A stretch of DNA of 64,000 bases from Eleusine coracana subsp. coracana (GCA_032690845.1 CM064426.1:59434631-59498630); one strand, 5' to 3'. Positions 48,480 to 61,135 are shown, counted from the first letter of the stretch. The notes: a model not told the origin generated them from the sequence alone. Numbers and translations: made by a program.

Positions 48480-48811
48480 TAGCTTTATACAGTGTAATAT
48501 ATAAAATTTAAACACAATGAAAAAAAATAACGCATTATATAGAACCAAATTTTCAGATATGAAAACTGCATCACGAAAAGCAATCAAATATTAATGAATT
48601 GAATCCCCGAGCAATATTCATGAATTTATCACATAGTTCATAATTGAGAGAAAACTCTTAACACTATTTCATGCTATGGGAAGAACTAGTTCAAATTTCA
48701 GGACCCAGTAGACATGTTGCAATGTTGATATTCATTTAAATGGATATTTGATAGGAAAATTTGAAACTCCCTATTTTTGCAAAGTATACGCCTCTAGGAA
48801 TATAAACATAG
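48480..48811. other. AT-rich spacer
   Basis: No feature recognised. Confidence 0.5.
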
Positions 48812-48976
48812 GCCGTTTATAGCGGCGGTTGACAATATCAGCCGCTGCTACAGGTGTGTTTTTAGCAGCGGCTCAAGCCGCGGCAGACTCCCTAGGCCCT
48901 GTAGCGGCAGCCCACTTTGGGTCGCGCCACTGCAGCCTTTAGGCTGCTGCCGCTACTTGCCAGTTTTGTGGTAGTT
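48812..48976. mobile_element. CACTA end fragment
   Basis: TAGCGGCGGTTGACAATATC and GCTGCTGCCGCTACTTGCC repeats ending TTTTGTGGTAGT, close to a CACTA terminus; no opposite end. Confidence 0.6.
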
Positions 48977-49017
48977 ATCATATATTACAAGTTTTGCGAT
49001 ATGAAAATATAATCACT

Positions 49018-50123
49018 CACTAGTATGAACAGAGCCTTTAGTAATGCTTCACTTTTTTTCTAGTGGCGATGGAACCAAAAACCGTTACTAGGAGGCTTAG
49101 AAGTGATGTCATTGAAAGTACCCGCAACTACAAACTAATAACAGTGGCGGTTGTTGCTGACATCAGCAAAAACTGCCACTAAAAACTACTACCAGTGGTG
49201 ATGCTAGATGACATCAGCAGCCTCCTACTATCAGTGCGGTGCTAGCTGACATCAGACCCAACTGCCACTGGAATATCGTTTACTAGTGGTGGTTGATGAT
49301 GTCCAAAGCCCGCCTTAGCAAATAAAAATAACATTTTGGTATGAATAGTTGGTAGGGTTTCAACTTACCTATTCCCACACCTCCACTCTTTCTCCTAGGT
49401 GCCGCCCCTCTCTTCCCCTCCTCACGTGGATGCGGCCCCTCTTCCCTCTCCTCCCAAAGTGGTGCTGCCCCTCTGCTCCCTCTCTAGCAGATTCAGGCAT
49501 CTGCCGCCCCTCTTCTCCCTCCTCCACTCAACGTCCTCCTGCAGCAATGACAACCGGCCTCCACCTCAATGACGATGACACTACTCTGCTCACACCGTAG
49601 TTGGGCCTATGGCCACCGCTCGGGGCGATCACTTCTCTATCATGGAACTGGCATCACGTCATCGCCCTCCGCTCCCTCCTCCTTACCCCGTCATGGCTCA
49701 ACGCCACAAACGCATGGATACCAGCCTCAAATGGCTAGGGGCATGTGGATCTTGGTCACGAGCGACAGTTGTGACTCCTGCATGATCCTCCTTGATGGAT
49801 CTAGCTATGACGAGTTTGATGGCAGCTAGATCGAGCCGCGAGGAGCTTGTTGACGGCCAAGTAGGGTTTGGAGTGGCACCGTTGGTGGCTCTAGGCGGTG
49901 CAACGATGGCCAGTGAATGGTGGATGGTGCGGTGATGGCCGGCAGATGGTTACATGTTAGCTAGGGGCCATGTGAGGATGCGAAGAGGATGGGGAGCTTG
50001 GCGACAATAGGCCCATGGTTCATTTTTTAATTTTTATTGGCGTCCTAGTCATAGTGGACAACCCTGCCAGTGTGATTTTTGTTTTCCAGTGATGCCATCT
50101 TAGTGGCAGTGGAAATAACCACC
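49018..50123. mobile_element. CACTA-type left arm interrupted by a Sirevirus LTR
   Basis: Starts CACTAGTATGAACAG with subterminal GTGGCGGTTG / CAACTGCCACT repeats. The GC-rich centre (49349-49960) has only chance-like frames. It is cut at 50124 by an LTR. Its right end is either lost or is the terminus at 62288; this could not be decided. Confidence 0.6.
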
Positions 50124-51044
50124 TGTAAGCTTCATGACCATTGATGTGTTCCCCAAGGTATGAATGTTTTGGTGATAGATGACAACTATGAAATTATGGG
50201 CTAATTTCTACATGAGTGTTGTCTATGTAGGAATCATCTCTAAACTCTACTACAAATCATATGGATGATGGTTGTCGTGGCAATTGATGACAATGACCGC
50301 AAGCATGGAGGCTTGTGAGATTGATGGAGTCCAAGGGTTGATGGAGACGGATCAAAGATGAGGACAAGCTATGGAGCAAGTGTTGGGAACACTTGTCTAG
50401 TTTTTAGGGCTTTGAGTCCATAGGAAAAACCGGACTATCAAGAGGATCTAAGTCATTTCTCTTAGATCATGTCTAGTCAGTGAGGTGCAAGGTTGCTCAG
50501 TGAAATCACAAGCACTAGATGACAGTGGAGAAGCCGGAAAATGAAGTCAAGCGAAGACGAGGAGTTTCAGCTTCTGGACAAAGTGACCGGATAGAGGGAT
50601 CAGTGAAGACCGGACTATACAGTCATTAAGTGGGCAGAGAGAATTTTGCAAGGAATCTATCTGCGTAGGGATCAAAAATGACTGGACAGTCTGGTCAGTA
50701 GACCAGGCGGTCCGGACTATAGGGAGACGCGCCGAGACAGAGAGGACGCAAATTGGGATCTCTCTGGAAGAGAGAGAGATAGTCTGACTGGACGGTCCAT
50801 TCAGTAGGAGATCAGTAGTGGGCAGAGCCATTGGAGCCAGAGTCTGCAGTGACCGGACGGTCTAGTCAGATAGTGACCGGGCAGTCTGGTCAATAGGCTC
50901 AGAAAGCTCATTTCGTGGAGCAATGACTAGTTGGAGGTTGAAAGCCTATATAACTTCGTTGCTGGGGTCTTGGAGACCTCTCTTGGCCAGTGAAATACCT
51001 GAGAGCATTTGGTAAGGTCCAAGAGGAAGAAAGGAGAGCACTAG
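50124..51044 (+). mobile_element. Sirevirus solo LTR, left part
   Basis: Starts TGTAAGCTTCATGACC and matches the first part of the element B LTR. It is split at ACTAG (51040-51044) by element B and continues at 60437. The palindromes near 50580-50890 are of the GACCGGACRGTCYGGTC type, more decayed than in element B. Confidence 0.85.
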
Positions 51045-52737
51045 TGTAAGCTTCATGACCATTGATGATTGGATCCCCATGGTATGGATGTTTTGGTGAT
51101 AGATGACAACTATGAAATTGTGGGCTAACATCTACACGAGTGTTGTCTATATAGGAATTATCTCTTAACTCTATTACAAATCATATGGATGATGGTGTCC
51201 TTGGTGATTGATGACAATGATCGCAAGCATGGAGACTTATGAACTTGATGGAGTCCAAGGGTTGATGGAGATGGATCAAAGCAGAGGACAAGCTATGGTG
51301 AAAGTGTTTGGAACACTTGAGTAGTTGTTAGGGCTTTGAGTCCATAGAAAAAACCGGACTATTAAGAGGGTCTAGGTCATTCTCTTAGGTCATGTCTAGT
51401 CGGTGATGTGCAAGGTTGCTCGGTGAAATCACAGGCACTAGGTGACAGTGGAGAAGCCAAGGAGCTGTTCGGAGAAAACGAAAAACCAAGTCAAGCGAGG
51501 ACAACAAGTTTCAGCTTCTGGACGTAGTGACCGGATAGAGGGGTCAGAGGTGACCGGACTGTATGGTCACTATGTGGAGTTTTCCAGGACATAGCGCGAG
51601 GAGCAAGGACTCTAACTGCAGAAGACTCCATACAGACTGGACGGTCCGGTCTGCTGACCGGACGGCCCGGTCAGTAGGAGTGCAGGGACAACAGAGAGGT
51701 TGCAATTTGTAAACCTTCCTAGAATGGAGAGAGAAAGTGGATCAGACGGTCCGGTCCAGTGACCGGACAGTCCGGTCAGCACGAGTTCAGCACAGGAGAG
51801 AGCCGTTGGAGCTCAGTTTGCAGTGACCGGACGGTCCAGTCAGGTAGTGATCGGACAGTCCGGTCTGGAGGCCCAGAAAGCTGATTTCGTGGAGCAACGA
51901 CTAGTTTGAGGTTGGGAGCCTATATAACTTCATTGCTGGGGTCTTGGAGACCTCTCTTGGCCAGTGGAATACCTGAGAGCATTTGGTAAGGTCCAAGAGG
52001 AATTGAGGAGAGCACTAGGAGAGGATATTGGATATCTTGAGAGTGCTAGTGAGAGTAACAAGGAGCTACCTTGCACATCTAAGGCTAGGGTGTCCTTGAG
52101 GGTGTGATTTAGGTTGTTACTCTTGGTCTATGGTGAGACCTAGACCGGTTAGGTGTCGGTGATCGAGCCTATCGTGATTGGTTTTGAAGGCCGTCACAAG
52201 TTTGTACATGGTTTGAGCCCGCCGTTGGAAGGGACATCAATAGTGAGCGCCCGTGTCAGCTCGGGGAGTCCGATAAGTTCTCGAGGGAGGCGGGCTTGTG
52301 CTTTGTGAAGCGGTGATGCACACCGTGTCTTCACTTGAGGAGTGATTGCGGGCTCATGGGCGAGAACTCCACTTGGTGGCGGGAGAGACCGGGACTCCGA
52401 CGGGAGTGGTCCAACGAGGAGTAGGGGAAGGCGCCATCCTTCCGAGACCTCAGGAAAAATCATGAGCATTCCTTGACCCTCTCATTACTATTCCGCAATT
52501 GTGTGCTCTAGTGATTGGGTGACTTGTGGCTTGCATAGGCTAGTGTGTTTAGATTCCGCGCTTTGCTTTGAATTATAAACACTAGCATGTGTAGGGTCTT
52601 GGCCTACTAGAATTGTTTAGGTTGCAATGACTCATTAGGTTTTAGAAGCGTGAAACTAAAGTATTTGGATTCGTGGTCGGCCCACCGATTCACCGCCCCC
52701 CCTCTCGGTAGGCCTTCGGTCCTTAGAAGTGGTATCA
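51045..52737 (+). repeat. 5' LTR of Sirevirus B
   Basis: 1,693 bp. Palindromes such as GACCGGACGGCCCGGTC and GACCGGACAGTCCGGTC cluster at 51530-51870. The end has mutated from CA to GA (CCTTAGA). Confidence 0.92.
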
Positions 52738-52739
52738 GA

Positions 52740-52751
52740 GCCAAGTGCTCA
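52740..52751 (+). other. primer binding site of Sirevirus B
   Basis: TGGTATCAGAGC, 2 nt after the LTR, complementary to initiator tRNA-Met. Confidence 0.92.
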
Positions 52752-52779
52752 ATTTGAGGCTTCACCGCCTTGAGTAAGG

Positions 52780-54801
52780 ATATCGGGAAAGGTGGGGAGT
52801 GTTCCCATATTCGATGGGGAGGACTTTGGGTATTGGAAGGCTCGTATGTAAGCCTACCTCGAGTCCCTTGATCCAGAGATATGGATGGTGACCCATGAGT
52901 CCAATGCGGATGCTAACCTTCTGCAGCCTGACTTCATTCAGAACAGCACTAAGGCCAAGAATGCTTTGTTCTCATGCATCTCCAAGGATGTGTTTGCTAG
53001 ATTGGATGCTAGTTCGACAGCACACAGTATCTGGACTGAGATTCAGAGTATCCATAAGGGTACTAGTGATGTCAAAGAGAAAAGATACTATGTGCTAAAG
53101 AACAATTATGATAACTTTGCTAGATTGCCACATGAGAGAGCTAATGTTGTGTACTCTTGTTTTCATGTGCTAGTGGAGGAGATCAATGCACTTGGGGATG
53201 ATTTCAAGCTCAAGCCCGTGGAGGTCATCAGAAGATTCTTGAGGCTTTTCAAAGACCCCAAATATGAGTCCATCAACACATACATCTTGTAGAGTGACCT
53301 CAACACCAAGACCATAAAGGATGTATTTGGCAAGATCATCGCCTTCGAGAGCTATCAGCTAGGGATGGATGATCCTCAACCATCCAACCTTGCTCTACAA
53401 GCTGACAAGCAAGAATCAAGCAAGAGCAAGAAAGGCAAGAAGAAGGTGGACACCGATGATGAATATGAAGATGATGATGAGGGTGACTTGACCGACGACT
53501 TGGCTCTTCTCATGAAGAAAATGAAGACCTTCAAGAACAAGTTCACTTCCTAGTCCTGGAGCAAGTGCTTTAATTGTGGCTCGAAGAATCACTTTGTTCG
53601 TGAGTGCCCAAAGCCCAAGAGAAAAGCATTCAAGTCACAAGATTCAAGTGAAGAATAAGAAGAAGAAGACCCCAAAGCCAAGCAAAAGATGAAGAGAGTC
53701 TTCAACAAAGACAAGTCCAAGGGCAAAGGCAAGCCCCAAGACTACAAGAAGAAGTTCTCTCGCAAGGCACTTGTGGGGGAGCGAACAAGCGACAACTCCA
53801 GTGATGAGTCCACCTCCTCAAGTGATGAAGAAGTGGTCGGCCTAGCCATGATTTTGACCACATCACCACGTGCTCTCCTTCCTCCTCCCACGTGCCTCAT
53901 GGCTTCGAGCCAACTTGGGGAGAGTGAGGATGAGAGTAGTGATGACAACGATGACGAGGAGCGCACTTGTGCCGAATTGTGGAGTATGCTTGAGCAAGCC
54001 CGCGACATTGCCGTCAAGAAATCCAAAATATTGGATGTGGTAAGAAAAGAGTATAAGTTGGCTAAGGACCATGTTGGTGAGCTTGAGAGTGAGCTCAAGG
54101 ACCTTGTCACATCTCATGATGCCCTAAACAAGAGTTATGACAAACTCAAGGGTGATCATGTAGAGCTTCATGAGAAGTATAAGGCCCTTGAGATTACTTT
54201 TAAGGCCATCAATGTTGAGAACCTTGTCTCTCCCTCCTCTTGTTCATCAAAGAGCGATGCTTCTACTATGTGTGATGAACTAACCACCTCGGTTGAGGTT
54301 TCTTCTCTTGAGTCACTTGTTTTGAAGGAATATCACAAGCTCAAGGAAGAGAGGAATATGTTGATGGATGGCTTCGAGAGGCTTACACGTGGTAGAGCCA
54401 CTCACAAGGAGATTCTTGAAAGGAATCTTGTGAACAACGTCTCCCACCTGGGACTTGGCTCATAACCCGCCGCCATCGACATCATCAGGACGAGTGACTC
54501 CATTCCCGAATGGATCAAGCCCCTACTCGCCGACGACTACTATTGTGAGAGGTGTTGCAAGGATGGCCATGCCACCAAGGATTGTCCAAGGATGAGAAGT
54601 TCCATTGCTTTACCTAATGCTAACTTGTTCCATGAGAACACCCATTTCAAACTTTTTAGGAACAAGGATGGCAAGGTGAAAGCCAAGGCTTTGGGACCAC
54701 CAAACAAGAAGCAAAAGGTCAAGAGCATATGGGTGCCTAAGTGCATTGTTAATCTTGAGAGATCGGCTACATACAAGTGGGTGCCCAAGAACAAAACCTA
54801 G
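52780..54801 (+). pseudogene. gag: Sirevirus B gag, five nonsense codons, no frameshift
   Basis: One reading frame runs from the decayed start (ATA in place of ATG near 52780) to TAG at 54799-54801, broken only by in-frame stops at 52849, 53290, 53551, 53656 and 54463. Visible parts: capsid region (FDGEDFGYWKARM, then FSCISKDVFARLDASS), first CCHC knuckle (CFNCGSKNHFVREC, about 53566), a lysine-rich and an acidic stretch, a coiled coil (about 53960-54230), a second knuckle (CERCCKDGHATKDC, about 54544) and the WVPKNKT tail. The layout equals Gag of element A. All five nonsense codons could arise by single transitions. Confidence 0.92.
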
Positions 54802-55640
54802 TTGGTGGTGGTGGTGGACCGAGTGCTTTCATGAAGATCATGTGAAATCCACCATAAGTAACATTGACCTCAACGACCTATCTACTCATGAGGGAGGTAA
54901 CCGTATTCGTTTTGTTTTTGGTAGTTGTAGTGTCTTTTTCTTTCTCTTGCATTGCATGGTAATTAGGACTCCTTTGTGACTAGTATGCTTTGCATCCATG
55001 CATGTGTAAATAACTAAAAGAAAAACACATAAAAATTAGTCAATGTCTAACCCACTCAAGATAGCTATAAGCAAGAGGGAATGCTTGAGATGGTGGTTTG
55101 GCTTCTCTCAAGGCAAAGGTATGGCTTATAGTGAGTAAGCTTGAGAGGGGTTCAAACTTGACATTGTTAGGTTTCCTTTGTGTCTTGATTAATATTGCTT
55201 GCATTAACATGGCATGTTTACCCTCATTGTATATGTAAAATGCTTGTTGCATGCATCATATAGGAAACACAAAGGAGGCTTGTCACATTTGGAGATATTT
55301 GTGCCTCATGCTCTATATGAGATTACATCTCCATAAGTGTGACCAAAGGAAAGGATTGTGCTTCATGCCCATTGAGCAAGCTCTTATGAACTCTGAGGTT
55401 AAATCTACTCGCGCGGTTCATGGACTAAGGCTCATACATACCCTTTGGTTCTTATTTGCCTTGGTTCTTATTTCCTCGATCTTTCATTTGGTTTTTGCAA
55501 AAACTATAAGGCCATAGAGTGCCACTATTTGAAAATGAGTGTTTGAGAGTTCCCTCTATGTTCCAAGTGCAGTGTTTCATTGAGTGTTTGGCAAGGGCAT
55601 TTGGAAAATGGAGAATTTCCTTGACTCAGCATTTCTCTGG
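54802..55640 (+). other. gag to palindrome spacer of Sirevirus B
   Basis: The place where pol would be; only short frames and no conserved polymerase or integrase motif. Confidence 0.65.
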
Positions 55641-55642
55641 AA

Positions 55643-55830
55643 GTGACCATACAGTCCAGTCATCGGACCGTACAGTCCGATCTGTGTAGCAATACACAGT
55701 GCTTCGGAAACAAGAAATAGAGATTGGACAGTTTAGTCTGCACGCTGTTCTGTTGTCCAGAACCCTGATTTCCAGGTTTCCCGAAGTCACCGGACAGTCC
55801 GACCTAATGAGCGGACCGTCCGGTCAGTTT
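55643..55830. promoter_or_regulatory. palindrome cluster upstream of the env-like gene (element B)
   Basis: GACCATACAGTCCAGTC, GGACCGTACAGTCCGATC, CACCGGACAGTCCGACC and GCGGACCGTCCGGTCAG, i.e. the LTR palindrome of this family repeated about 1 kb upstream of the env-like ATG. Confidence 0.65.
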
Positions 55831-56802
55831 GTTTGGTCGTGGGAAGTTTTTGAGATCCGAGCCATTGATCGATCCCTTGTTCAATCTCAGTCGTTCGTGT
55901 GTCTTTTGACCCAAGTCAAAATCGGTCAGGGAATTGGCTTCATCCTCGTTCGATCTCGATGCCGAGAACTTGCCCACGCCTCGCGCCTCGACGCCATCAT
56001 CGCCGGCACCGCTGTGAAGCTCCACCCAGCCGCGCCCGTGCCGCATGTCTGCTCCACCGTTACTCGCTCTCCCGCGCACTTGCGCTGCCTCCAGCCACCG
56101 CGCGCCGCTGCCTCCGCACCACTGCGCTGCCTTGCCCCGCACCGCAGCTAGGCCCGTGCCACCGCCTCGTCGCCTCCCCGTGCCACACCACCTTCAGCGC
56201 CGCCAGCAGCAGTTCCAGCGCTATCTCCCCCGCGTGCGCACACCACCCCTCACCGAGCTCCACTGCCCTAGGGCAACACCTCCCCTTTCTCCATTGCCGG
56301 TGTACTCAAAGCTCCAATTTTTCGGTGTTTGGAGCGTGTTTCGAGGTGTTCATCCTTCTCGGTGTTGGATTCCCCCAGGGTATCGTGCTTATCCTCCTTT
56401 TTCCATCGATCATGCCCTAATATTCGAGCAATTTAGTTAATTGATATAATTAGATAAATTTCCGATCTTTAGTTGCATTAATTAATTAGTTGGCTCAACC
56501 TAGATGCAATTAATTCCAATGATTATCTATTAATTGCAATTCTAGGGTTTGTCTCCTATTTAGTCTGCAGTTAGATTAATTGCCTATTATTTGACTGCAC
56601 ACTAGATGACTCGCACCAGCCACATATAGTCGATGATCACTATTGTTACTTTGCATATTTGCCTAGTGATCATGTCCTTCATTCAGTGCTAGGATTTCTA
56701 TTGTGCATTCTTTCCTAGCAGTGCTTTGCTTGTAGGTGTATTAGGACTCTATGCTTATCCCATCTACACCTATGTGCGTGCAGTGACAGCAGCAGCAGTC
56801 AG
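55831..56802 (+). other. leader region of the Sirevirus B env-like gene
   Basis: A GC-rich block (55970-56270) followed by AT-rich DNA ending GCGTGCAG at 56781-56784, a good splice acceptor 19 nt before the ATG. It resembles a 5'UTR with an intron. Confidence 0.45.
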
Positions 56803-58212
56803 ATGGTAGGATCAGGACAGGACAAAGGAAAGGGGAAGATGCCTGAGAAGCCTAAGACCAAGAAGAGACTGAGACTGGATCCAGAGTCAAAGAGAGCCAG
56901 GAGGTTGGCTCAGCACTTGGATGCCATGGAGCAGTCACGCAGGACACCTGGCTCCCGTCTGAGGATCAGCCAGCCAGCTGAGGATCAGGGCTTGAGGAGG
57001 AGCACCAGGCAGAGGACTACACCTCTAGCAGTTGGAGTTGTGCCACTGCCGTGGCCGCAGCGTACTCCGGTTTCCCGTCAGGGGAGATCGTCGAGAACTG
57101 CGGATCAGGGATCCTCCAGGCAGCAGGAGGAGGAGTCTGAGAAGGAGGAGACTGGAGAGGAGACCTTAGAGTCAGAGTCTGAGGAGCTGGTTGTGGAGGA
57201 GGAGTCAGAGGAGGAGGCAGAGCAGACTATTCCCCAGAGGACAACTCACTGGGCAGGAGACCCGAGGTGTACCTGTGAGATGCGCACGAGGAGGCTGCAG
57301 AGACTGGTACAGGCAGCCGGAGAGCCAGACATCCTTAGGGTTCCTGCAAAGGACCTTAAGGCACTTCGCTTGGTACCCTCCGAGTAGTGGGTTCCAGTCC
57401 CTAGAGACCCTGCTGCTGGAGAGAGGTACTGGACAGGCCTCCAGAGGAGGATCGGTGAGGGTCTGAGACGCTACCTTGGCCTGAGAGGCAAGGACAGACT
57501 CTTTGTGCCACAGTAGTACATGATGTACGAGGCCATGAGGAGGGCCACCGGCACAGACATTGAGCAGTACTTCACGTACTTGCCAGGAATAGTAGAGCTG
57601 GTTACTGCTCCACACAGATACAGAGAGGATGTGGTGCTAGAGTTCTACGCCACATTGTGGGTTGCCAGAGATCGCTCAGAGTTCTGGTTCTTGTTCAGAG
57701 GGCAGCCACAACGTGTGACTCGACAGGATTTGATCCATAACCTAGGACACCTATCTTCAGACTTCCTACTTTATAGGAGTGCCTATGGTACACTAGCACC
57801 ACCCCGCGGACCTCAGGGAGGGAAGATGCCTACAGACGAGATGGTGTTGATTGCCTTTCCACCGCCGCACACACCAGGGTTTGACAGAGGGCCTACGAGA
57901 CTCACTGTAGAGGCTAAGATGGTGAGAGCGATAGTCACTAGGACTATCATCCCTAGGTCAGGGTACAGAGAGGAGTTCACACTTCTCCATCAGTGGGCTA
58001 TAGCAGCTGGATGCTCAGGTGGCACAGGCTCAGGGAGCACAACAGGATCCACCTCAGGAGCAGCCAGGAGCAGAGCCCACAGAGGACGTCGTTGCACCAC
58101 TTCCTTCGACCATGAGCACTTAGATGTTCATCTTTTCCCGCCTTGTTGGCTTTTTGGTGCTTGTTGCCAAAGGGGGGAGAAGAGACTAGGTCTAGGCGGA
58201 GTGGGAGTGTGA
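56803..58212 (+). pseudogene. Sirevirus B env-like gene, two nonsense codons and a probable frameshift
   Basis: ATG at 56803 opens a frame of 194 codons that stops at TAG 57385; the same frame continues past a second TAG (57514-57516) to 58212. The N-terminus is strongly basic (KMPEKPKTKKRLRL), then Glu-rich. The central part (VLEFYATLWV, SEFWFLFRGQPQRVTRQDL, ARAIVTRTIIPRSGYREEF-like) matches the domain in the element A protein (FYATVEV...RRFTATFAEF, FYPRGGNSDAIRDYYW). Near 58010 another frame gives a more normal Gln/Pro-rich tail ending at 58110, suggesting a frameshift. No membrane segment or signal peptide was seen. Confidence 0.75.
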
Positions 58213-58741
58213 TCTTGTTACGATCGAGAGTAGCTTGTATCTAGGGGGAGCTACGAGGTTTTGGGAGATAGACCATTTGGTTCTTTTTTTTGAGGAGTTA
58301 TTCATTGTTCATGGATTATGATGAGTCATGGTTTTCATTCGTTTGTGTTTGACTTATTTTGATCTCACTTGGTTTATTTCCTTTCATATGCAGTGCTTGT
58401 ATTTATTGATTATCTTGCATGCCTGTGTATGATATCACGATGATGAATGCTTGTTTTAAATCTTATGCATTGCCATGCAATCTTGTTGCATCTCATCATT
58501 TATGCCTTGCATTGCATGTCCTTATGCTTTCATTCAATATATTGCCGTGACATGCATGCATTTTTATCTAGAGTATGCTCTTCTCTCTTTTCCTTATGTC
58601 TCTAGATGTTACTTGATTGAGCAGGACCTTATGCGTTTTCTCCCTTATGTTGTTATGGTTCCTCTCGATCTTTGTGTAGCTTGTTTAGTCCGGTTATTGA
58701 TTGAAGTTTTTTTAATTAAGTAGTGGTTGTCATCAATCACC
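58213..58741 (+). other. 3' untranslated part of Sirevirus B
   Basis: T-rich non-coding DNA between the env-like gene and the polypurine tract. Confidence 0.6.
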
Positions 58742-58754
58742 AAAAAGGGGGAGA
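58742..58754 (+). other. polypurine tract of Sirevirus B
   Basis: AAAAAGGGGGAGA directly before the 3' LTR, identical to that of element A. Confidence 0.9.
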
Positions 58755-58755
58755 T

Positions 58756-60436
58756 TATAAGCTTTATGATGATTGATGATTGGATCCCCATGGTATGGAT
58801 ATTTTGGTGATAGATGACAATTATGAAATTATGGGCTAACATCTACATGAGTGTTGTCTATGTAGGAATCATCTCTTAACTCTATTATAAATCATATGGA
58901 TGATGGTGTCCTTGGCGATTGATGACAATGACCACAAGCATGGAGACTTGTGAACTTGATGGAGTCCAAGGGTTGATGGAGATGGATCAAAGCGAAGGAC
59001 AAGCTATGGTGCAAGTGTTTGGAACGCTTGAGTAGTTGTTAGGGCTTTGAGTCCATAGGAAAAACTAGACTATCAAGAGAGTCTAGGTCATTCTCTTAGG
59101 TCATGTCTAGTCGGTGATGTGCAAGGTTACTCGGTGAAATCATATGCACTAGGTGACAGTGGAGAAGCCAAGGAGCTGTTCGGAGAAGCCGGGAAACCAA
59201 GTCAAGCGAGGAAACAAGTTTCAGCTTCTGTACGTAGTGACTGGATAGAGGGGTCAGAGGTGACCAGACTGTACGATCACTATGTGGAGTTTTCCAGGAC
59301 TTAGCGCGAGGAGCAAGGACTCTGACTGCAGGAGACTCCATACAGACCGGATGGTCCGGTCTGCTGACCGGACGGTTCGGTCAGTAGGAGTGTAGGGACG
59401 ATAGAGAGGTTGCAATTTACGGACCTTCCTGGAATGGAGAGAGAAAGTGGACTGGACGATCCGGTCCAGTGATCGGACAGTCCGGTCAGCAGGAGTTTAG
59501 CACATGGCAGAGAGCTGTTGGAGCTCAGTTTGCAGTGACTGGATGGTCTGGTCAGGCAGTGACCGGACAGTCCGGTCTGGAGGCCCAGAAAGCTGATTTT
59601 GTGGAGCAACGGCTAGTTTGAGGTTGGGAGCCTATATAAGTTCGTTGCTGGGGTCTTAGAGACCTCTCTTGGCTAGTGGAATACCTGAGAGCATTTGGTA
59701 AGGTCCAAAAGGAATTGAGGAGAGCACTAGGAGAGGATATTGGATATCTTGAGAGTGCTAGTGAGAGTAACAAGGAGCTACCTTGCTCATCTAAGGCTAG
59801 GGTGTTCTTGAGGGTGTGATCTAGGTTGTTACTCTTGGTCTATGGTGAGACCTAGACCGGTTAGGTGTCGGTGATCGAGCCTATCGTGATTGCTTATGAA
59901 GGCTGTCACAAGTTTGTACACCCTTTGAGCCCGCCATTGGAAGAGGCATCAATAGTGAGCGCCGTGTCGGCTCGGGAAGTCCGACAAGTTCTCGAGGGAG
60001 GCGAGCTTATGCTTTATGCAGCGGTGACGCACACCGTGTCTTCACTCGAGGAGTGATTGTGGGCTCGTGGGTGAGAACTCCACTTGATGGCGGGAGGGAC
60101 TGGGACTCCGACGGGAGTGGTCCAATGAGTAGGGGAAGGCGCCATCCTTTCGAGGCCTCGGGAAAAATCATGAGCATTCCTTGACCCTTTCATTACTATT
60201 CCACAATTGTGTGCTCTAGTGATAGGGTGACTTGTGGCTTGCATAGGCTAGTGTGTTTAGCTTCCGCGCTTTGCTTTGCATTACAAGCACTAGCATGTGT
60301 AGGGTCTTGGCCTACTAGATTTTTTTAGGTTGCAACGACTCGTTAGGTTTTAGAAACGTGAAACTAAAGTTTTTGGATTCGTGGTCGGCCCACCGATTCA
60401 CTCCCCCCCCCTCTCGGTAGGCATTCGGTCCTTACA
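58756..60436 (+). repeat. 3' LTR of Sirevirus B
   Basis: 1,681 bp, start mutated from TG to TA, end TTACA intact. Palindromes at about 59250-59580. Confidence 0.92.
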
Positions 60437-61135
60437 ACTAGGAGGAGATATTGCATATCTTGAGAGTGCTAGAGGAGAGTAACTAGAGCATCTTACACAT
60501 CTAAGGCTAGGGTGTCCTTGAGGGTGTGATCTAGGCCGTTACTCTTGGTCTATGGTGCGACCTAGACCGGTTTGGTGTCGATGATCGAGCCTATCATGAT
60601 TGGTTGTGAAGTCCATCACAAGATTGTACCCGGTTTGAGCCCGTCGGTGAAAGGGGCATCAATAGTGAGCGCCCGTGTCGGCTCGGGGAGTCCGGCAAGT
60701 TCTTAAGGGAGGCGAGCTTGTGCCATGAAGGCAGCGGTGAAGTGCACCGTGTCTTCACTCTAAGAGTGATTGCGGGCTCATGGGCGAGAACTCCACATTG
60801 GTGACAGGAGGGATCGGGACTCGGGCAGGAGTGGTCCAACGAGGAGTAGGGGAAGGTGCCATCCTTCTGAGACCTTGGGAAAAAATTATGAGCATTTCTT
60901 GACCCCCCTCTTCACTTTTCCGCAATTGTGTGCTATAGTGATTAGGGTGAATTGTGGCTTGCATAGGCTAGTGTGTTTGGCTTCCGCGCTTGCTTTCGTC
61001 ATGAACACTAGCATGTGTAGGATCTTGGCCTACTAGAATTGGTTAGGTTGCAACTCTTATTAGACTCAAGTAGTGTAAATTGAAGTATTTGGATTTGTGT
61101 GCGGCTTACCGATTCACCCCCCTCTCGGTACGCCA
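60437..61135 (+). mobile_element. Sirevirus solo LTR, right part
   Basis: Continues the LTR begun at 50124 (ACTAGGAGGAGATATTGCATATCTTGAG-type match, shown here in part) to CCCCTCTCGGTACGCCA near 61135. No internal region or second LTR belongs to it. A matching TSD was not found (CCACC at left, CCACT or CTATA at right). Confidence 0.8.

Larger units (their letters stand above)
51045..60436 (+). mobile_element. Sirevirus element B, lacking pol
   Basis: 9,392 bp, TSD ACTAG (51040-51044 and 60437-60441). 5' LTR 51045-52737, PBS at 52740, gag remnant 52780-54801, palindromes and an untranslated region, env-like frame 56803-58212, polypurine tract 58742-58754, 3' LTR 58756-60436. No integrase or RT motif was found in either strand between gag and the env-like gene, so the element depends on other copies for reverse transcription. 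LTRs differ by several percent by eye (about 9 differences in the first 120 bp), so it is older than element A. Confidence 0.93.

Noticed and set aside
49349..49829. Open frames in the CACTA left arm
   Set aside because: GC-rich, low-complexity, no transposase or host domain visible.
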